Of a stretch of 64,000 nucleotides of DNA, positions 35,579 to 44,659 are shown piece by piece. How positions within the stretch are numbered: the first letter of the stretch is position 1; each line of letters starts with the position of its first letter. The translations under genes were made by a program, and so were the position numbers. A model generated the notes under the pieces. That model ran no database searches. It was not told where the DNA came from and worked only from the letters and a program-made list of their open reading frames with translations. Where the stretch lies: NCBI GenBank assembly GCA_002362385.1, contig DEUB01000059.1, positions 1-64,000 on the forward strand, in the 5' to 3' direction. Source of the stretch: Lachnospiraceae bacterium UBA3273 (lineage in GTDB: Bacteria; Bacillota; Clostridia; Lachnospirales; Lachnospiraceae).

Positions 35579-35856
35579 TTTCCTCTCCTTTTAATAAAGT
35601 TTTCCTTAGCTAAAGATTTACTTTCAAAAAGTATAACATCAACAAATTACTCTTTCAACAAAAAGACGTCGACAATTGAACGCTAATCATAAACGTGTTA
35701 GATCACAGAAAGTCTCCGAATTTCTTTCTGATTCTTTTAAATATTTTATTTTATGTTATACTATATTATACTTACGTTTTAAAGGTACTATTATTCTTTT
35801 TAAATAGTACAGATTAAGAAATCATTTTACAAAATCAGATACGCTGAGGAAAAAAT

Positions 35857-37347
35857 ATGCAGATTTACATTTGGACAATTATTTTATTTACGATCCCGTT
35901 ACTGGATCTGATCCGGGTTTATGACCTTTCCAAAAAGAAATGGCTGATCCCCTATCTGTTTTTTGCGCCCCATCTGCCCTTACTTGTTTATTACATTTGT
36001 GATTATCTGCCAAAGTCGTCGGGCATTTCCTATGTGCTTTTCTGGACCTCTGTAGTATTTTTCCAGCTCTATACTACACTCAGGGTCCACTTCCACCGCC
36101 TTCGCAAAAACGAAAGCGGAAGCACGCGCATCGGCATCCTCTATGGCGGCAGAAATTTGATCCATGCAGGGAACATCGGCCTGTATCTTCTGCCTCTCTG
36201 GTATGTCTGCTGTTATTTACTGCTGCCAAAACTTTTTCCTGCTCTGGGAAACCCTTACAGAATCGTTGCATATGAAGCACCCTATGAAAGCTTTCCCTTA
36301 CATACCTTCCTTATATCTGCGGAAGTGATCTATGCCGTGATCTTCGTATGGCTCTTTCTGGCAAACGGATGTCTTCGGATCTTTTTTACCTCCCGTAACC
36401 TGGGCATTGTAAAAAGGCTTTTTATCTGCCTGTTCATGTGGGTGCCATTTGTGCAGCTCTATCTGGCCCATATTATGTGCCGGGCGGCAAAGGACGAATA
36501 TCTGGTAGCCGTACATAGAAGGGATATAGAAGCCTTCCATGTACAAGATGACGCCTGTGCCACAAAATACCCGCTTATTTTACTTCACGGCATCGGTTTC
36601 AGGGATTTACGCTTTTTCAATTATTGGGGAAGGATCCCCCTTCTTTTGGCAAACCATGGCGCCAGGATCTATTACGGCCACCAAAAGGCCTGGGGCATCA
36701 TCGAGGAAAATACCGTGGTCATTGCAAAGACCATAGACCGCGCTTTAGAAGAAAATAACTGCGACAAGGTAAATATCATTGCCCATTCCAAGGGCGGACT
36801 GGAAGCCCGTTATCTGATCTCCTCCATGGGCTACGGCGACAGGGTGGCGTCCTTAACCACCATCAATACGCCCCACTACGGCTCGGAGCTGATCACTTTA
36901 TTAAATAAGCTTCCCGATTCCATCTACCGCTTTATCGCGAACTGCATCAACCGGCCTTTCATCCTCGCCGGGGATGATAAGCCGGACTGCTATTCCTCCA
37001 GCAAGCAGTTAGACCCCGTTTACTGTCAGGAGTTCAATGAAAAAAACAAGGATGTTCCGGGCGTCTATTACCAGAGCTACGGCTCGGTCATGAGATCCTG
37101 TTTCAGCGATTCCCTCCTGTCCATTCCCTATCTGCTCATGTGCACCTGTAAAGGCAGGCAGAACGACGGTCTTGTAGACATATCCAGCGTGCAATGGGGA
37201 AATTTCCGGGGGATCCTGAAAAACAAATATCGCCGCGGGATCTCCCATGGCGATATGATCGATCTAAAACGGGAAGACATTAAGGGCTTCGACGTTTTAA
37301 ACGTATTTTATGAAATTGTTGCGGAATTAAAGAAAAACGGGTTTTAA
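35857..37347 (+). CDS. Membrane-anchored alpha/beta hydrolase (lipase-like)
   Basis: A 496-residue protein with about five or six N-terminal membrane segments (residues 1-210) and a cytoplasmic or extracytoplasmic alpha/beta-hydrolase domain. LILLHGIGFRDLRFF is the HG oxyanion motif near residue 243 and IIAHSKGGLEARYL (nucleophile Ser in A-H-S-K-G) near residue 307. TTINTPHYGSELI follows, then a late DGLVDISS and ISHGDMIDL that may hold the Asp and His. This pattern matches triacylglycerol lipase/PGAP1-like esterases. GAGGAAAAAA precedes the ATG. The substrate is unknown. Confidence 0.85.
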   Translation: MQIYIWTIILFTIPLLDLIRVYDLSKKKWLIPYLFFAPHLPLLVYYICDYLPKSSGISYVLFWTSVVFFQLYTTLRVHFHRLRKNESGSTRIGILYGGRNLIHAGNIGLYLLPLWYVCCYLLLPKLFPALGNPYRIVAYEAPYESFPLHTFLISAEVIYAVIFVWLFLANGCLRIFFTSRNLGIVKRLFICLFMWVPFVQLYLAHIMCRAAKDEYLVAVHRRDIEAFHVQDDACATKYPLILLHGIGFRDLRFFNYWGRIPLLLANHGARIYYGHQKAWGIIEENTVVIAKTIDRALEENNCDKVNIIAHSKGGLEARYLISSMGYGDRVASLTTINTPHYGSELITLLNKLPDSIYRFIANCINRPFILAGDDKPDCYSSSKQLDPVYCQEFNEKNKDVPGVYYQSYGSVMRSCFSDSLLSIPYLLMCTCKGRQNDGLVDISSVQWGNFRGILKNKYRRGISHGDMIDLKREDIKGFDVLNVFYEIVAELKKNGF

Positions 37348-37553
37348 ATCTCAAATTCATCATAAAGAGCCTGTCTGTAATCTTCATTGGACACGGCTCT
37401 TTGCACATCATCCTGTCTCCCTTTTTCTATGAGCTTTGTAGACAGTTTCTGCATACGCTCATCCTCTACCTGACTGTCAATTTTATTCTGCATTCCCAGC
37501 TCCACAGCACCGTTCATAATGCTGGGAACAATGCTTTGATTGATTCCGTCCAT
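37344..37553 (-). CDS. Small hypothetical protein
   Basis: A 69-residue, helical, charged protein with no membrane segment, starting MDGINQSIVPSIMNGAVELG. The ATG at 37553 is chosen because GGAGG lies 8 bp upstream; an ATG at 37568 would lie within that site. It overlaps the lipase-like gene tail-to-tail by 4 bp. Function unknown. Confidence 0.6.
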   Translation of the reverse strand: MDGINQSIVPSIMNGAVELGMQNKIDSQVEDERMQKLSTKLIEKGRQDDVQRAVSNEDYRQALYDEFEI

Positions 37554-37640
37554 ACTGATTACCTCCATTTGGGATTAGTATGAACCATTACTCTCTTTCT
37601 ATTCCTTATTTTTGACGCTTATTTCGTCTTTTCACTCTTA

Positions 37641-38564
37641 TCATTCCTTACTTTCTCCGATAAATTCTATACCATGGCTCATAAGATATTCTTTCCAGAT
37701 ATGGATATGCTGGGCATAAAGATGCACGCCGTCAAAAGTATATTCCGGATTCAGCCCGCCGCTCTCATCGCAGACCACACTGTTGACATCCAGATAAAAT
37801 ACCCTCTGACCGTCTGCCAGTTCGGCAATTCGTTCATTGCGGGCGTCAATCCCCTCATTGTTAATGTAATCTCCCTTTGCCGAACGTTCCGCTGTGACCC
37901 GCAGAATGCTTTGCAGATAAATAACGGCGTCTGGCTGAAGCTCTTTGATCTTGGCAACGGCTTCCTCATAATGCCTGATAAAATAATCCACATCCCCGGT
38001 TCCCATTTCATTGATCCCGATCATCAGATAAACCTTGGAAAACTGTTTTTCACTTAAGGCAGTCCCTATATTTTCTTTCCAGTTGCCGTCTTTATATCTG
38101 CCGTCCGGATCCTCAAAAAGCTTGTAGATGGTCAGACCCGAGGAGGCATAAAATGTGGCATTGTCAAGTCCCGCATAATCATACAGTCCCACCGTGCGGG
38201 AATCTCCGATAAACACCGCATCGTCAAAATAGCTTTCATCCACGTCCACATAATTCCATACAGGGGTTTCATCATTCCCGTTGCCGCTGACGGTATCCTC
38301 ATTTTGCATATATTCCGGATCTAAAGGATCGTTTGAAGAAACGCTCCCGTTCTCTTCCCTTTCTGCCTTTTCTCCCTCTGCCGTTTCCGCGCCCCCGAAG
38401 CCGTTATACGAAAGGGGATCTCCCATTTCCATATTATCCACCGTTTCTTCCCAGACCTCCTGCATCTGTATTTTGTATTTTTCAGCCATACCTTCATAGC
38501 CGAAAAACAAGATGCCCCCAAGCAGAAGGAAACAGATAAATCTATAATCTCTGAACTTGTCCAC
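37641..38564 (-). CDS. SGNH/GDSL-family hydrolase, membrane-anchored
   Basis: A 307-residue protein with an N-terminal membrane anchor (about residues 8-26), an acidic linker, and an SGNH domain. Block I is FIGDSRTVGLYDYAG (nucleophile Ser), the Asn block III is IGINEMGTGD, and block V is TFDGVHLYAQHIHIW (Asp and His). The gene is 18 bp from the MBOAT acyltransferase remnant on the same strand; MBOAT plus SGNH is the usual pair for O-acetylation of cell-wall or surface polysaccharide. Here the partner is frameshifted, so its present role is uncertain. Confidence 0.87.
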   Translation of the reverse strand: MDKFRDYRFICFLLLGGILFFGYEGMAEKYKIQMQEVWEETVDNMEMGDPLSYNGFGGAETAEGEKAEREENGSVSSNDPLDPEYMQNEDTVSGNGNDETPVWNYVDVDESYFDDAVFIGDSRTVGLYDYAGLDNATFYASSGLTIYKLFEDPDGRYKDGNWKENIGTALSEKQFSKVYLMIGINEMGTGDVDYFIRHYEEAVAKIKELQPDAVIYLQSILRVTAERSAKGDYINNEGIDARNERIAELADGQRVFYLDVNSVVCDESGGLNPEYTFDGVHLYAQHIHIWKEYLMSHGIEFIGESKE

Positions 38565-38581
38565 TGATCATCATTGCCTCT

Positions 38582-39980
38582 CTAAAATCTGAAATACATA
38601 AAGGGATTATCGCCCATGGTCATAAGATACCATATACAGAGCCAGAATAATCCTGCCAGCAAAATCATTCCCCAAATCCTGTCTTTCCCCTTTTGAAACA
38701 GCTTTTCTCCCATGGGCGTACACAAAAACGCGCCCATCAACATGATCAAGCCGTATTTTCCGCACTTTTCCCCGAAAACGCCCGCATTTACATTGATCCC
38801 GCCTATAAGTCCTGACATCCTGCCCAAATATACGAGCAGGTCATCTGTCCCGGAAATGGCAAAGCACATCCATGTAACAGGAATTACCAATAGCACATAA
38901 AGATGCTTACCAGCAGCTGCAAGCCTTCTGTTACCGGGCTTTTTACTATCATCAGCAGAATCTTTCTTCTGCGCCGCTCTTCGGGAAATCACAAGCTCGG
39001 TCAGCTTCTCCGCCATTATGAAAAAGCAAAGTATCATACCCCAGATCAGGAAATTAATGCTGCCGCCATGCCATAATGAAGTCAATATCCATACAAAAAA
39101 AAGATTTCCAAGGGTTCTTATCATCCCTTTCCTGCTGCCGCCCAAGGGAATATATACATATTTGGTAAACCATCTTCCCAGGGTCATATGCCATCTCCGA
39201 TAAAATTCACGGATGCTTTTTGCCATATAGGGCATATTAAAATTCACGGGAAGCTCAAAGCCAAGCATCTTTCCTAAACCGATGGCCATCAGAGAATATC
39301 CGTAAAAGTCAAAATAGATCTGCATGGAGTAAGATATGGCGCCCATCCATGCAAGGGGCGTGGAAATACTGATATATCCGATGGTGGATATTTCATTCCA
39401 CAGAATTGACAGCCTGTCCGCTATGAGCACCTTCATCGTCAATCCCCAGACAAAGGTCTTTAAGCCTGCATCCAGATCCCCGATAGAAACCCTGGGGCCT
39501 TTTAACGCATCGGACACTTCGCCGTAATTTACAATAGGTCCTGCCACAAGCTGGGGAAACATACTGACATAAGTGCCCAGCCTGATGAAAGAGGTTTCGG
39601 GTTTTATCTCTCCCCGGTACGTCCGCCAGATAAGAAATGATCTGGAAGGTATAAAAGCTTACCCCTAAGGGCAGCGCCCAGCCTTCCGGCGCCCATTTAA
39701 ACAGGGCCAGCATCCCCACATTAAGGGACAGTATACCGATAAAGCAGATCTGCCTGAAAGGTTTTTTTATCTTTCCTTCCGGCGCAAGGATCCGCCCGCC
39801 AAAATAATTCAGCACTATGGATATAAGCAGAAGCAGCACATATTTAGGCTCCCCATAGGCATAAAAAAATAAACTCCCTAAAAATAAAACAATATTTTTA
39901 CCCTTAACAGGAGTCAGATAATATATCACTAAAAAAATCGGGAGAAATCCCAACAGAAATTCTATACTTGAAAAAACCAC
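38582..39980 (-). pseudogene. MBOAT O-acyltransferase (AlgI/DltB-like), frameshifted
   Basis: The 5' part (39980 to about 39620) reads MVFSSIEFLLGFLPIFLVIYY through LPLGVSFYTFQIISYLADV. The 3' part continues in another frame as RGEIKPETSFIRLGTYVSMF, YRRWHMTLGRWFTKYVYIPL (catalytic His region) and TSLWHGGSINFLIWG. The frame changes at 39617-39620, where the minus strand reads GACGTACCGGGG; GAC GTC TAC CGG GGA would give the expected ADVYRGE, so two bases are missing. Read through, the protein would be about 466 residues, a normal AlgI-family length with eight or more TM helices. It would act with the adjacent SGNH protein. Confidence 0.85.
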
Positions 39981-40105
39981 ACGATCACGCTCTATCTTTT
40001 GTTCTATCTCTTACTTTTTCTCTTGCTCTTTCTTTTATTATACCCATACTTCCATCTATGCTACAAGTAGTAAAATAAGGATATTGGTACTTTTTTATTT
40101 CTTTT

Positions 40106-40142
40106 ACACTATTGACTCTGCCGTTACGTTATAGTGTACAAT
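40106..40142 (+). promoter_or_regulatory. MerR-type promoter with operator
   Basis: TTGACT (40112-40117) and TACAAT (40137-40142) are separated by 19 bp, the unusual spacing of MerR-controlled promoters. The inverted repeat ACACTAT / ATAGTGT (40106-40112, 40131-40137) frames the spacer. The adjacent gene encodes the regulator, so autoregulation is likely. Confidence 0.75.
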
Positions 40143-40168
40143 ACCAAAAAAGGGAAAGGAGCCTGAAT

Positions 40169-40897
40169 ATGAAAACCGTACATGAAGTGAGCAGGCTTAC
40201 AGGCGTCAGTGTCCGCACACTCCACCATTATGATGCCATCGGCCTGCTGAAGCCTGCCAGGACCACAGATGCGGGCTATCGCCTCTATGACGACGCTGCG
40301 CTTAAGCGTCTGCAAAACATTCTGATATTCCGCGAACTGCAGTTTCCCTTAAAGGAGATCAAAGCCATCCTTGACAGCCCGGAGTTCGACCCCAAAGAGG
40401 CGCTGGAACAACAGATCGGGTTATTGGAGCTTAGACGGAAGCATATCGACGAATTGATCGCCTATGCCCGCAGGATTCAAAAAGAAGGGGAGAAAACAAT
40501 GAATTTCAGTACTTTTAACAAAGAAGAGATCAACCGTTATAAAGAAGAAGTCAGGGAAAGATGGGGTTCTACCCAAATATACAAGGAATACGAAAAAAAG
40601 ACAAAAGATAAGACAGATAAAGAACTTGGCACTATGGCGGATAAGCTGCTCTCTCTGTTTGATGAAATCGGTTCCCTTCGCATGCTTCCTCCTGATGCCA
40701 AAGAAGTACAGGCAAAAATAATGGAACTGCAGAAATTTATCACAGATCATTATTACACTTGTACAAATGAGATCTTACAAAATTTAAGCCGGATGTATGT
40801 CTCCGATGAGCGTATGGAACAAAATATTGATAAAGCGGGAGGGGAAGGCACCGCCCGGTTTGTAAAACAGGCTGTTGCGGTGTATTGCCAAAACTGA
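40169..40897 (+). CDS. TipA-like MerR-family regulator with TipAS domain
   Basis: A 242-residue regulator. The N-terminal MerR helix-turn-helix is VHEVSRLTGVSVRTLHHYDA, followed by PARTTDAGYRLYDDAALKRL and a long coiled coil. The C-terminal TipAS-type effector domain (about 110-242) starts with FNKEEINRYKEEVRERWG. TipAS domains bind thiopeptides or other multidrug ligands. The ATG at 40169 has GGGAAAGGAGCC 5-8 bp upstream. The promoter at 40106-40142 fits self-control. No efflux gene is next to it. Confidence 0.92.
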   Translation: MKTVHEVSRLTGVSVRTLHHYDAIGLLKPARTTDAGYRLYDDAALKRLQNILIFRELQFPLKEIKAILDSPEFDPKEALEQQIGLLELRRKHIDELIAYARRIQKEGEKTMNFSTFNKEEINRYKEEVRERWGSTQIYKEYEKKTKDKTDKELGTMADKLLSLFDEIGSLRMLPPDAKEVQAKIMELQKFITDHYYTCTNEILQNLSRMYVSDERMEQNIDKAGGEGTARFVKQAVAVYCQN

Positions 40898-40957
40898 AGA
40901 TGCAAAAGATTTACCGGGCAGATGCCTTTCCGGCAATTACAGCCCTTTAATGCCTGA

Positions 40958-41443
40958 TCATTCTGCCAGAATATCTCCAAAGCTCCCTGAAACCGCCCTG
41001 CACAGATCCATTGGGGACAGCTTGATCTGGCAGCCGATCTTCCCGCCGCTGACATACATCTGCTCCAGTTTTTCCGCCTTGTCACTAATGACCGTTTTAT
41101 ATTGCTTTTTCATGCCTATGGCAGTGCAGCCGCCCCTGACATAGCCGGTAACCGCCGTAATGTCTTTTACATGAATCATGGAAACGGATTTCTCTGAAAC
41201 TGCCCTTGCCGCCTTTTTCATATCCAGTTCCTCTTCGATGGGAAGGACAAAGACAAAGTACTGCCCTCCTGCCCCGACGGTAACCAAAGTCTTATAAACC
41301 AGCTCATGAGGCAGACCCAGCTTATCCGCAGTCTCTATTCCGTCTATAAACTCCCCGCACTCATAAGACTGGTGTGTATACGATATTTTTAATCTGTCCA
41401 AAATGCGCATGGCATTGGTCTTTACTTCCTTTTGCTTAGCCAT
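40958..41443 (-). CDS. ybaK: YbaK/EbsC-family Cys-tRNA(Pro) deacylase
   Basis: The 161-residue protein matches YbaK/EbsC deacylases that hydrolyse Cys-tRNA(Pro): TNAMRILDRLKISYTHQSYE at the start, FVFVLPIEEELDMKKAARAV in the middle, and GYVRGGCTAIGMKKQYKTVI near residue 106. The start at 41443 coincides with the end of the rhomboid gene (1-bp overlap), which suggests coupling. A long-form start at 41458 has no better site. The trans-editing domain appears complete. Confidence 0.88.
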   Translation of the reverse strand: MAKQKEVKTNAMRILDRLKISYTHQSYECGEFIDGIETADKLGLPHELVYKTLVTVGAGGQYFVFVLPIEEELDMKKAARAVSEKSVSMIHVKDITAVTGYVRGGCTAIGMKKQYKTVISDKAEKLEQMYVSGGKIGCQIKLSPMDLCRAVSGSFGDILAE

Positions 41444-42021
41444 TACAATTCCCGCCAATTCTTTTTGTTCATCATCATGCCGAATATGCCGCCGCAGATA
41501 CCGCCCACAATATGGGTCAGCTGTGAGATATTATCCGCACTGAATATACCTGCCGCAACCTGCTCTCCCAGATATAAAATGACTACCACTATTAACGTCA
41601 GGGGAATTTTCCCTTCCTTGACGCTTGTCACGGAAGACAAAATGATCATCATAAAGACGATGCCGCTTGCGCCAAGAAGCCCCGTGCGAAAGATCATATT
41701 ATTGACCAGCCCGGTTATGAGAGCCGTTACCAGGATCATTTCAAGAAGCGTCTTGCTGCCGTATTTTTCCTCCAGCATAGGCCCCACCAAAAGCATCATC
41801 ATCATATTATTGATATAATGGGACAGATTCGCATGGCCCAGCACATGGCCAAACAGCCTGACATAAGTCAGAAGGTCAAGGGGAGAGGAACGGTATACGC
41901 AAAAAAACATTCTGGTTGTAAATCCCTTTGTAATATATCCCAAGATCAGGACAATAAAGGACAAAAACACAAAACTCAATATTATGGGGGAATTGTAATC
42001 GATCTTCTTTAGCATTTTCAT
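41443..42021 (-). CDS. Rhomboid-family intramembrane serine protease
   Basis: A 192-residue protein with about six TM helices. The catalytic dyad is present: GASGIVFMMIIL (Ser in GxSG) near residue 122, and a His in THIVGGICGGIFG near residue 174; GHANLSHYINNM supplies the HxxxN-type loop region. Rhomboids cleave single-pass membrane substrates. The start at 42021 avoids overlap with the upstream gene; a start at 42057 would lie inside it. It is co-transcribed with a membrane protein upstream and ybaK downstream. Substrates are unknown. Confidence 0.85.
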   Translation of the reverse strand: MKMLKKIDYNSPIILSFVFLSFIVLILGYITKGFTTRMFFCVYRSSPLDLLTYVRLFGHVLGHANLSHYINNMMMMLLVGPMLEEKYGSKTLLEMILVTALITGLVNNMIFRTGLLGASGIVFMMIILSSVTSVKEGKIPLTLIVVVILYLGEQVAAGIFSADNISQLTHIVGGICGGIFGMMMNKKNWREL

Positions 42022-42022
42022 A

Positions 42023-42490
42023 TTAACGGCCCTTTCCTCCCAGAGAGATCCCTCCATAGATAACCTGTAACAGCATAGAAAAAATCAGGAGCGGATTGCA
42101 GGCCGCGATCCCCTGGGCAACTATATTATAGGCAGCAAGTCCGTTCACGCCGATAATCCGGGCATAATAATTTGACTGCAGGATATTCCCCAGACCGGTT
42201 ATCCAGGGCATCAACACGATCAGGAGTGAAAACACGATAAGAGCCGCCGTCTCCATAACAGTCCGTTCGTCATCCGCCGTCCGCTGCAGCAATACATTAA
42301 AAACAATAGAGACAATTACTGTTACCGCACAGATAAACAGACTGAATCCCGGCACTACAAAGGGAATCTCCCCGCTCATCCCTCCGATCATAGAACCTCC
42401 GATCGCTTTCTGGAATACTATTACCAGACAGACTGCTGCTGCATAAATGACAGACATGACAATCGATATGTATAACATCGCTTTTTTCAT
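42023..42490 (-). CDS. Small integral membrane protein
   Basis: A 155-residue protein with four hydrophobic segments (about 5-25, 45-65, 80-97, 125-147). AAAAGGGGGAA precedes the ATG. I recognise no family. It begins the operon with the rhomboid and ybaK genes, separated by 1 bp from the rhomboid start. Confidence 0.65.
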   Translation of the reverse strand: MKKAMLYISIVMSVIYAAAVCLVIVFQKAIGGSMIGGMSGEIPFVVPGFSLFICAVTVIVSIVFNVLLQRTADDERTVMETAALIVFSLLIVLMPWITGLGNILQSNYYARIIGVNGLAAYNIVAQGIAACNPLLIFSMLLQVIYGGISLGGKGR

Positions 42491-42784
42491 TTTTGATTCC
42501 CCCTTTTACTCCTTTTACATGATTCATTTTCTCTTTTTATATTACCAGAGATTTCCCTTATTTGCATTAACAATTCCGGCTGTTTTCATATTTTGCTTTA
42601 ATATTTTTATAATACATATAAAAAGAAGCCCGGAACCAGCGTCCGGACTCCTTTTTCCTGGTATAATATGTACCAGCCGCAGTATCAGGCAAAACATGAC
42701 CTGCCATCTGCTGCGGAATTGCGGGAGAAGGTATAGACCCTCCCCCAGCGATTTAAGTAAAACAAAACTACCAAAACACCTTTT
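42491..42784. other. Intergenic region after the butyryl-CoA operon
   Basis: It holds the terminator at 42621-42654. A possible earlier hairpin lies at about 42672-42722 (CCGCAG/CTGCGG arms). The upstream part is AT-rich and may hold the promoter for the rhomboid operon. No coding frame is supported. Confidence 0.5.
42621..42654. terminator. Terminator of the thl-crt-hbd-bcd-etf operon
   Basis: AGCCCGGA (42627-42634) and TCCGGACT (42642-42649) form a stem with a 7-nt loop. T-rich runs follow on both strands (TTCTTTTT on the minus strand). It lies about 135 bp after the etfA stop. Confidence 0.7.
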
Positions 42785-43834
42785 TTATTTTGCAGCAATT
42801 GCCGCTTTAATGCTCTCTGTAAGCTGGGGCACGATCTTATTCAGATCGCCTACAACGCCGTAATCAGCTACATCAAAAATAGGAGCATCTTCATCTTTGT
42901 TGATGGCTACGATAATATCAGCTTCTTCCATACCTGCTACGTGCTGGATAGCGCCGGAGATACCGATTGCAAAGTATACATTGGGACGAACGGTCTTGCC
43001 GGTCTGTCCAACCTGCAGATCTTTGGGTTTCCAGCCTGCATCAACAACTGCACGGGAACAGCTTACCGTTCCGCCGAGAGCCGCTGCAAGGTCTTCCAGA
43101 ATCTTGAAGTTCTCAGGGCTTCCTACGCCACGTCCGCCGGATACTAAGATCTTAGCGTCCATAATATCAACGGTATCGGAAACTGCTTTTACAACTTCCT
43201 TAATGGTCACATACTTATTGTTGGGAGTAAATCCCGGATTGAACTCTTCCACAACTGCCTTTGCGCCTTTGATCGGGTCGATCTTCTGCATAACGCCGGG
43301 ACGGACGGTAGCCATCTGAGGACGGTTGTTAGGGCAGGCAATTGTTGCGATGGTGTTGCCGCCGAATGCAGGACGGGTCATTAACAACTGATTGTGTTTC
43401 TGCTCGTCTTCCTTGCCGGGAACTGCTACCAGAGGGAAATCGCCGATTTCCAGTACGGTACAGTCAGCGGTAAGACCTGTAGCAACCCTTGCGGATACGG
43501 TAGGTCCTAAATCCCTTCCGATGGCTGTTGCGCCCACTAACATGATCTCCGGTTTGTATTTGTTGATAACGGAAGCAAGTGCATGCGCATAGGGCTCTGT
43601 TCTGTATTCCTTTAATTCGGGATCGTCCACTACAATAACTTTATCTGCACCATACTCTGCTAACTGGTCTGCAAGACCCTTAACATCAGAACCGATCAAA
43701 ACTGCCGTTACATCTGTGTTCAAAGGAGCGGCCAGTTCTTTTGCTTTACCAAGCAATTCAAAAGCAATGCCGCTGATTTCATTATCTACCTGCTGTGCAA
43801 AGACATATACACCTTTATATTCTTCTAAATTCAT
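42785..43834 (-). CDS. etfA: Electron transfer flavoprotein alpha subunit
   Basis: EtfA with EtfB carries electrons for butyryl-CoA dehydrogenase; in clostridia the Bcd-EtfAB complex bifurcates electrons from NADH to crotonyl-CoA and ferredoxin. The protein of about 349 residues has VSGGRGVGSPENFKILEDLA and VGQTGKTVRPNVYFAIGISG, the C-terminal FAD-binding motifs, and GAIQHVAGMEEADIIVAIN. The ATG at 43834 is preferred over a GTG at 43846 that lies close to the site. It ends the operon. Confidence 0.96.
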   Translation of the reverse strand: MNLEEYKGVYVFAQQVDNEISGIAFELLGKAKELAAPLNTDVTAVLIGSDVKGLADQLAEYGADKVIVVDDPELKEYRTEPYAHALASVINKYKPEIMLVGATAIGRDLGPTVSARVATGLTADCTVLEIGDFPLVAVPGKEDEQKHNQLLMTRPAFGGNTIATIACPNNRPQMATVRPGVMQKIDPIKGAKAVVEEFNPGFTPNNKYVTIKEVVKAVSDTVDIMDAKILVSGGRGVGSPENFKILEDLAAALGGTVSCSRAVVDAGWKPKDLQVGQTGKTVRPNVYFAIGISGAIQHVAGMEEADIIVAINKDEDAPIFDVADYGVVGDLNKIVPQLTESIKAAIAAK

Positions 43835-43860
43835 TTTGTTCACCACTTTTCCTTATAATA

Positions 43861-44646
43861 TTAGATAACGTGTTTCTCTTTCAATTTTCCTACGATATAA
43901 TCCACTGCTTCATCAGGAGAATCAGGAGTTACTTTCTCGCCTGCACCCTTACGAACCTTGTCGGATGCTTTTGCGATCTTAGTAGGAGAACCTGCAAGAC
44001 CTAAGTTGGAATCTTCTACATCCTTTAAGTCTGCTCTGCCCCATGTGGTAATCTCTGCCTTGCATGCGTCAAAGATTCCGCCGGGAGTCATATAACGAGG
44101 ATCATTTAATTCGGAAAGAGCTGTTACAAGGCAGGGCATCTTAGCCTCTAATACATGGTATCTGTCGTCATACTGACGCTGAACGATAACCTTGTCTCCT
44201 TCTACTTTAATATCCTGTGCATAGGAAATAACCGGTAAACCTAAATGCTCGGCAATCTGGGGACCAACCTGAGCGGTATCTCCGTCGATAGCCTGACGTC
44301 CGGTAATAATCAAGTCATATTCCAGATTTCTGATCGCGCCTGCGATCGTTGTGGATGTAGCCCATGTATCTGCGCCGCCTAACACCCTGTCTGTTACGAG
44401 CACGCCCTTATCTGCGCCCATAGCCATTGCCTCACGAAGGACATCTGCCGCCTTGGGAAGACCCATGGTAAGAACTGTTACTTCTGCGCCGTACTGGTCT
44501 TTTAATCTGAGGGCTGCCTCTAAACCTGCTTTGTCATCAGGATTCATAATAGCCAGCATTGCACCCCTGTCCAGCGTTCCATCCGGATTGAACTTAACGC
44601 CGCCTTTTGTATCCGGAACCTGTTTAATACAAACGATGATTTTCAC
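43861..44646 (-). CDS. etfB: Electron transfer flavoprotein beta subunit
   Basis: The 261-residue EtfB has MKIIVCIKQVPDTKGGVKFN at the start, TMGLPKAADVLREAMAMGAD and ITGRQAIDGDTAQVGPQIAE, which are family hallmarks. A GTG start at 44646 has AGGAGGTA at 9 bp. It lies 26 bp upstream of etfA and 13 bp after bcd, matching the usual bcd-etfB-etfA order. Confidence 0.96.
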   Translation of the reverse strand: MKIIVCIKQVPDTKGGVKFNPDGTLDRGAMLAIMNPDDKAGLEAALRLKDQYGAEVTVLTMGLPKAADVLREAMAMGADKGVLVTDRVLGGADTWATSTTIAGAIRNLEYDLIITGRQAIDGDTAQVGPQIAEHLGLPVISYAQDIKVEGDKVIVQRQYDDRYHVLEAKMPCLVTALSELNDPRYMTPGGIFDACKAEITTWGRADLKDVEDSNLGLAGSPTKIAKASDKVRKGAGEKVTPDSPDEAVDYIVGKLKEKHVI

Positions 44647-44659
44647 GATAACGTACCTC

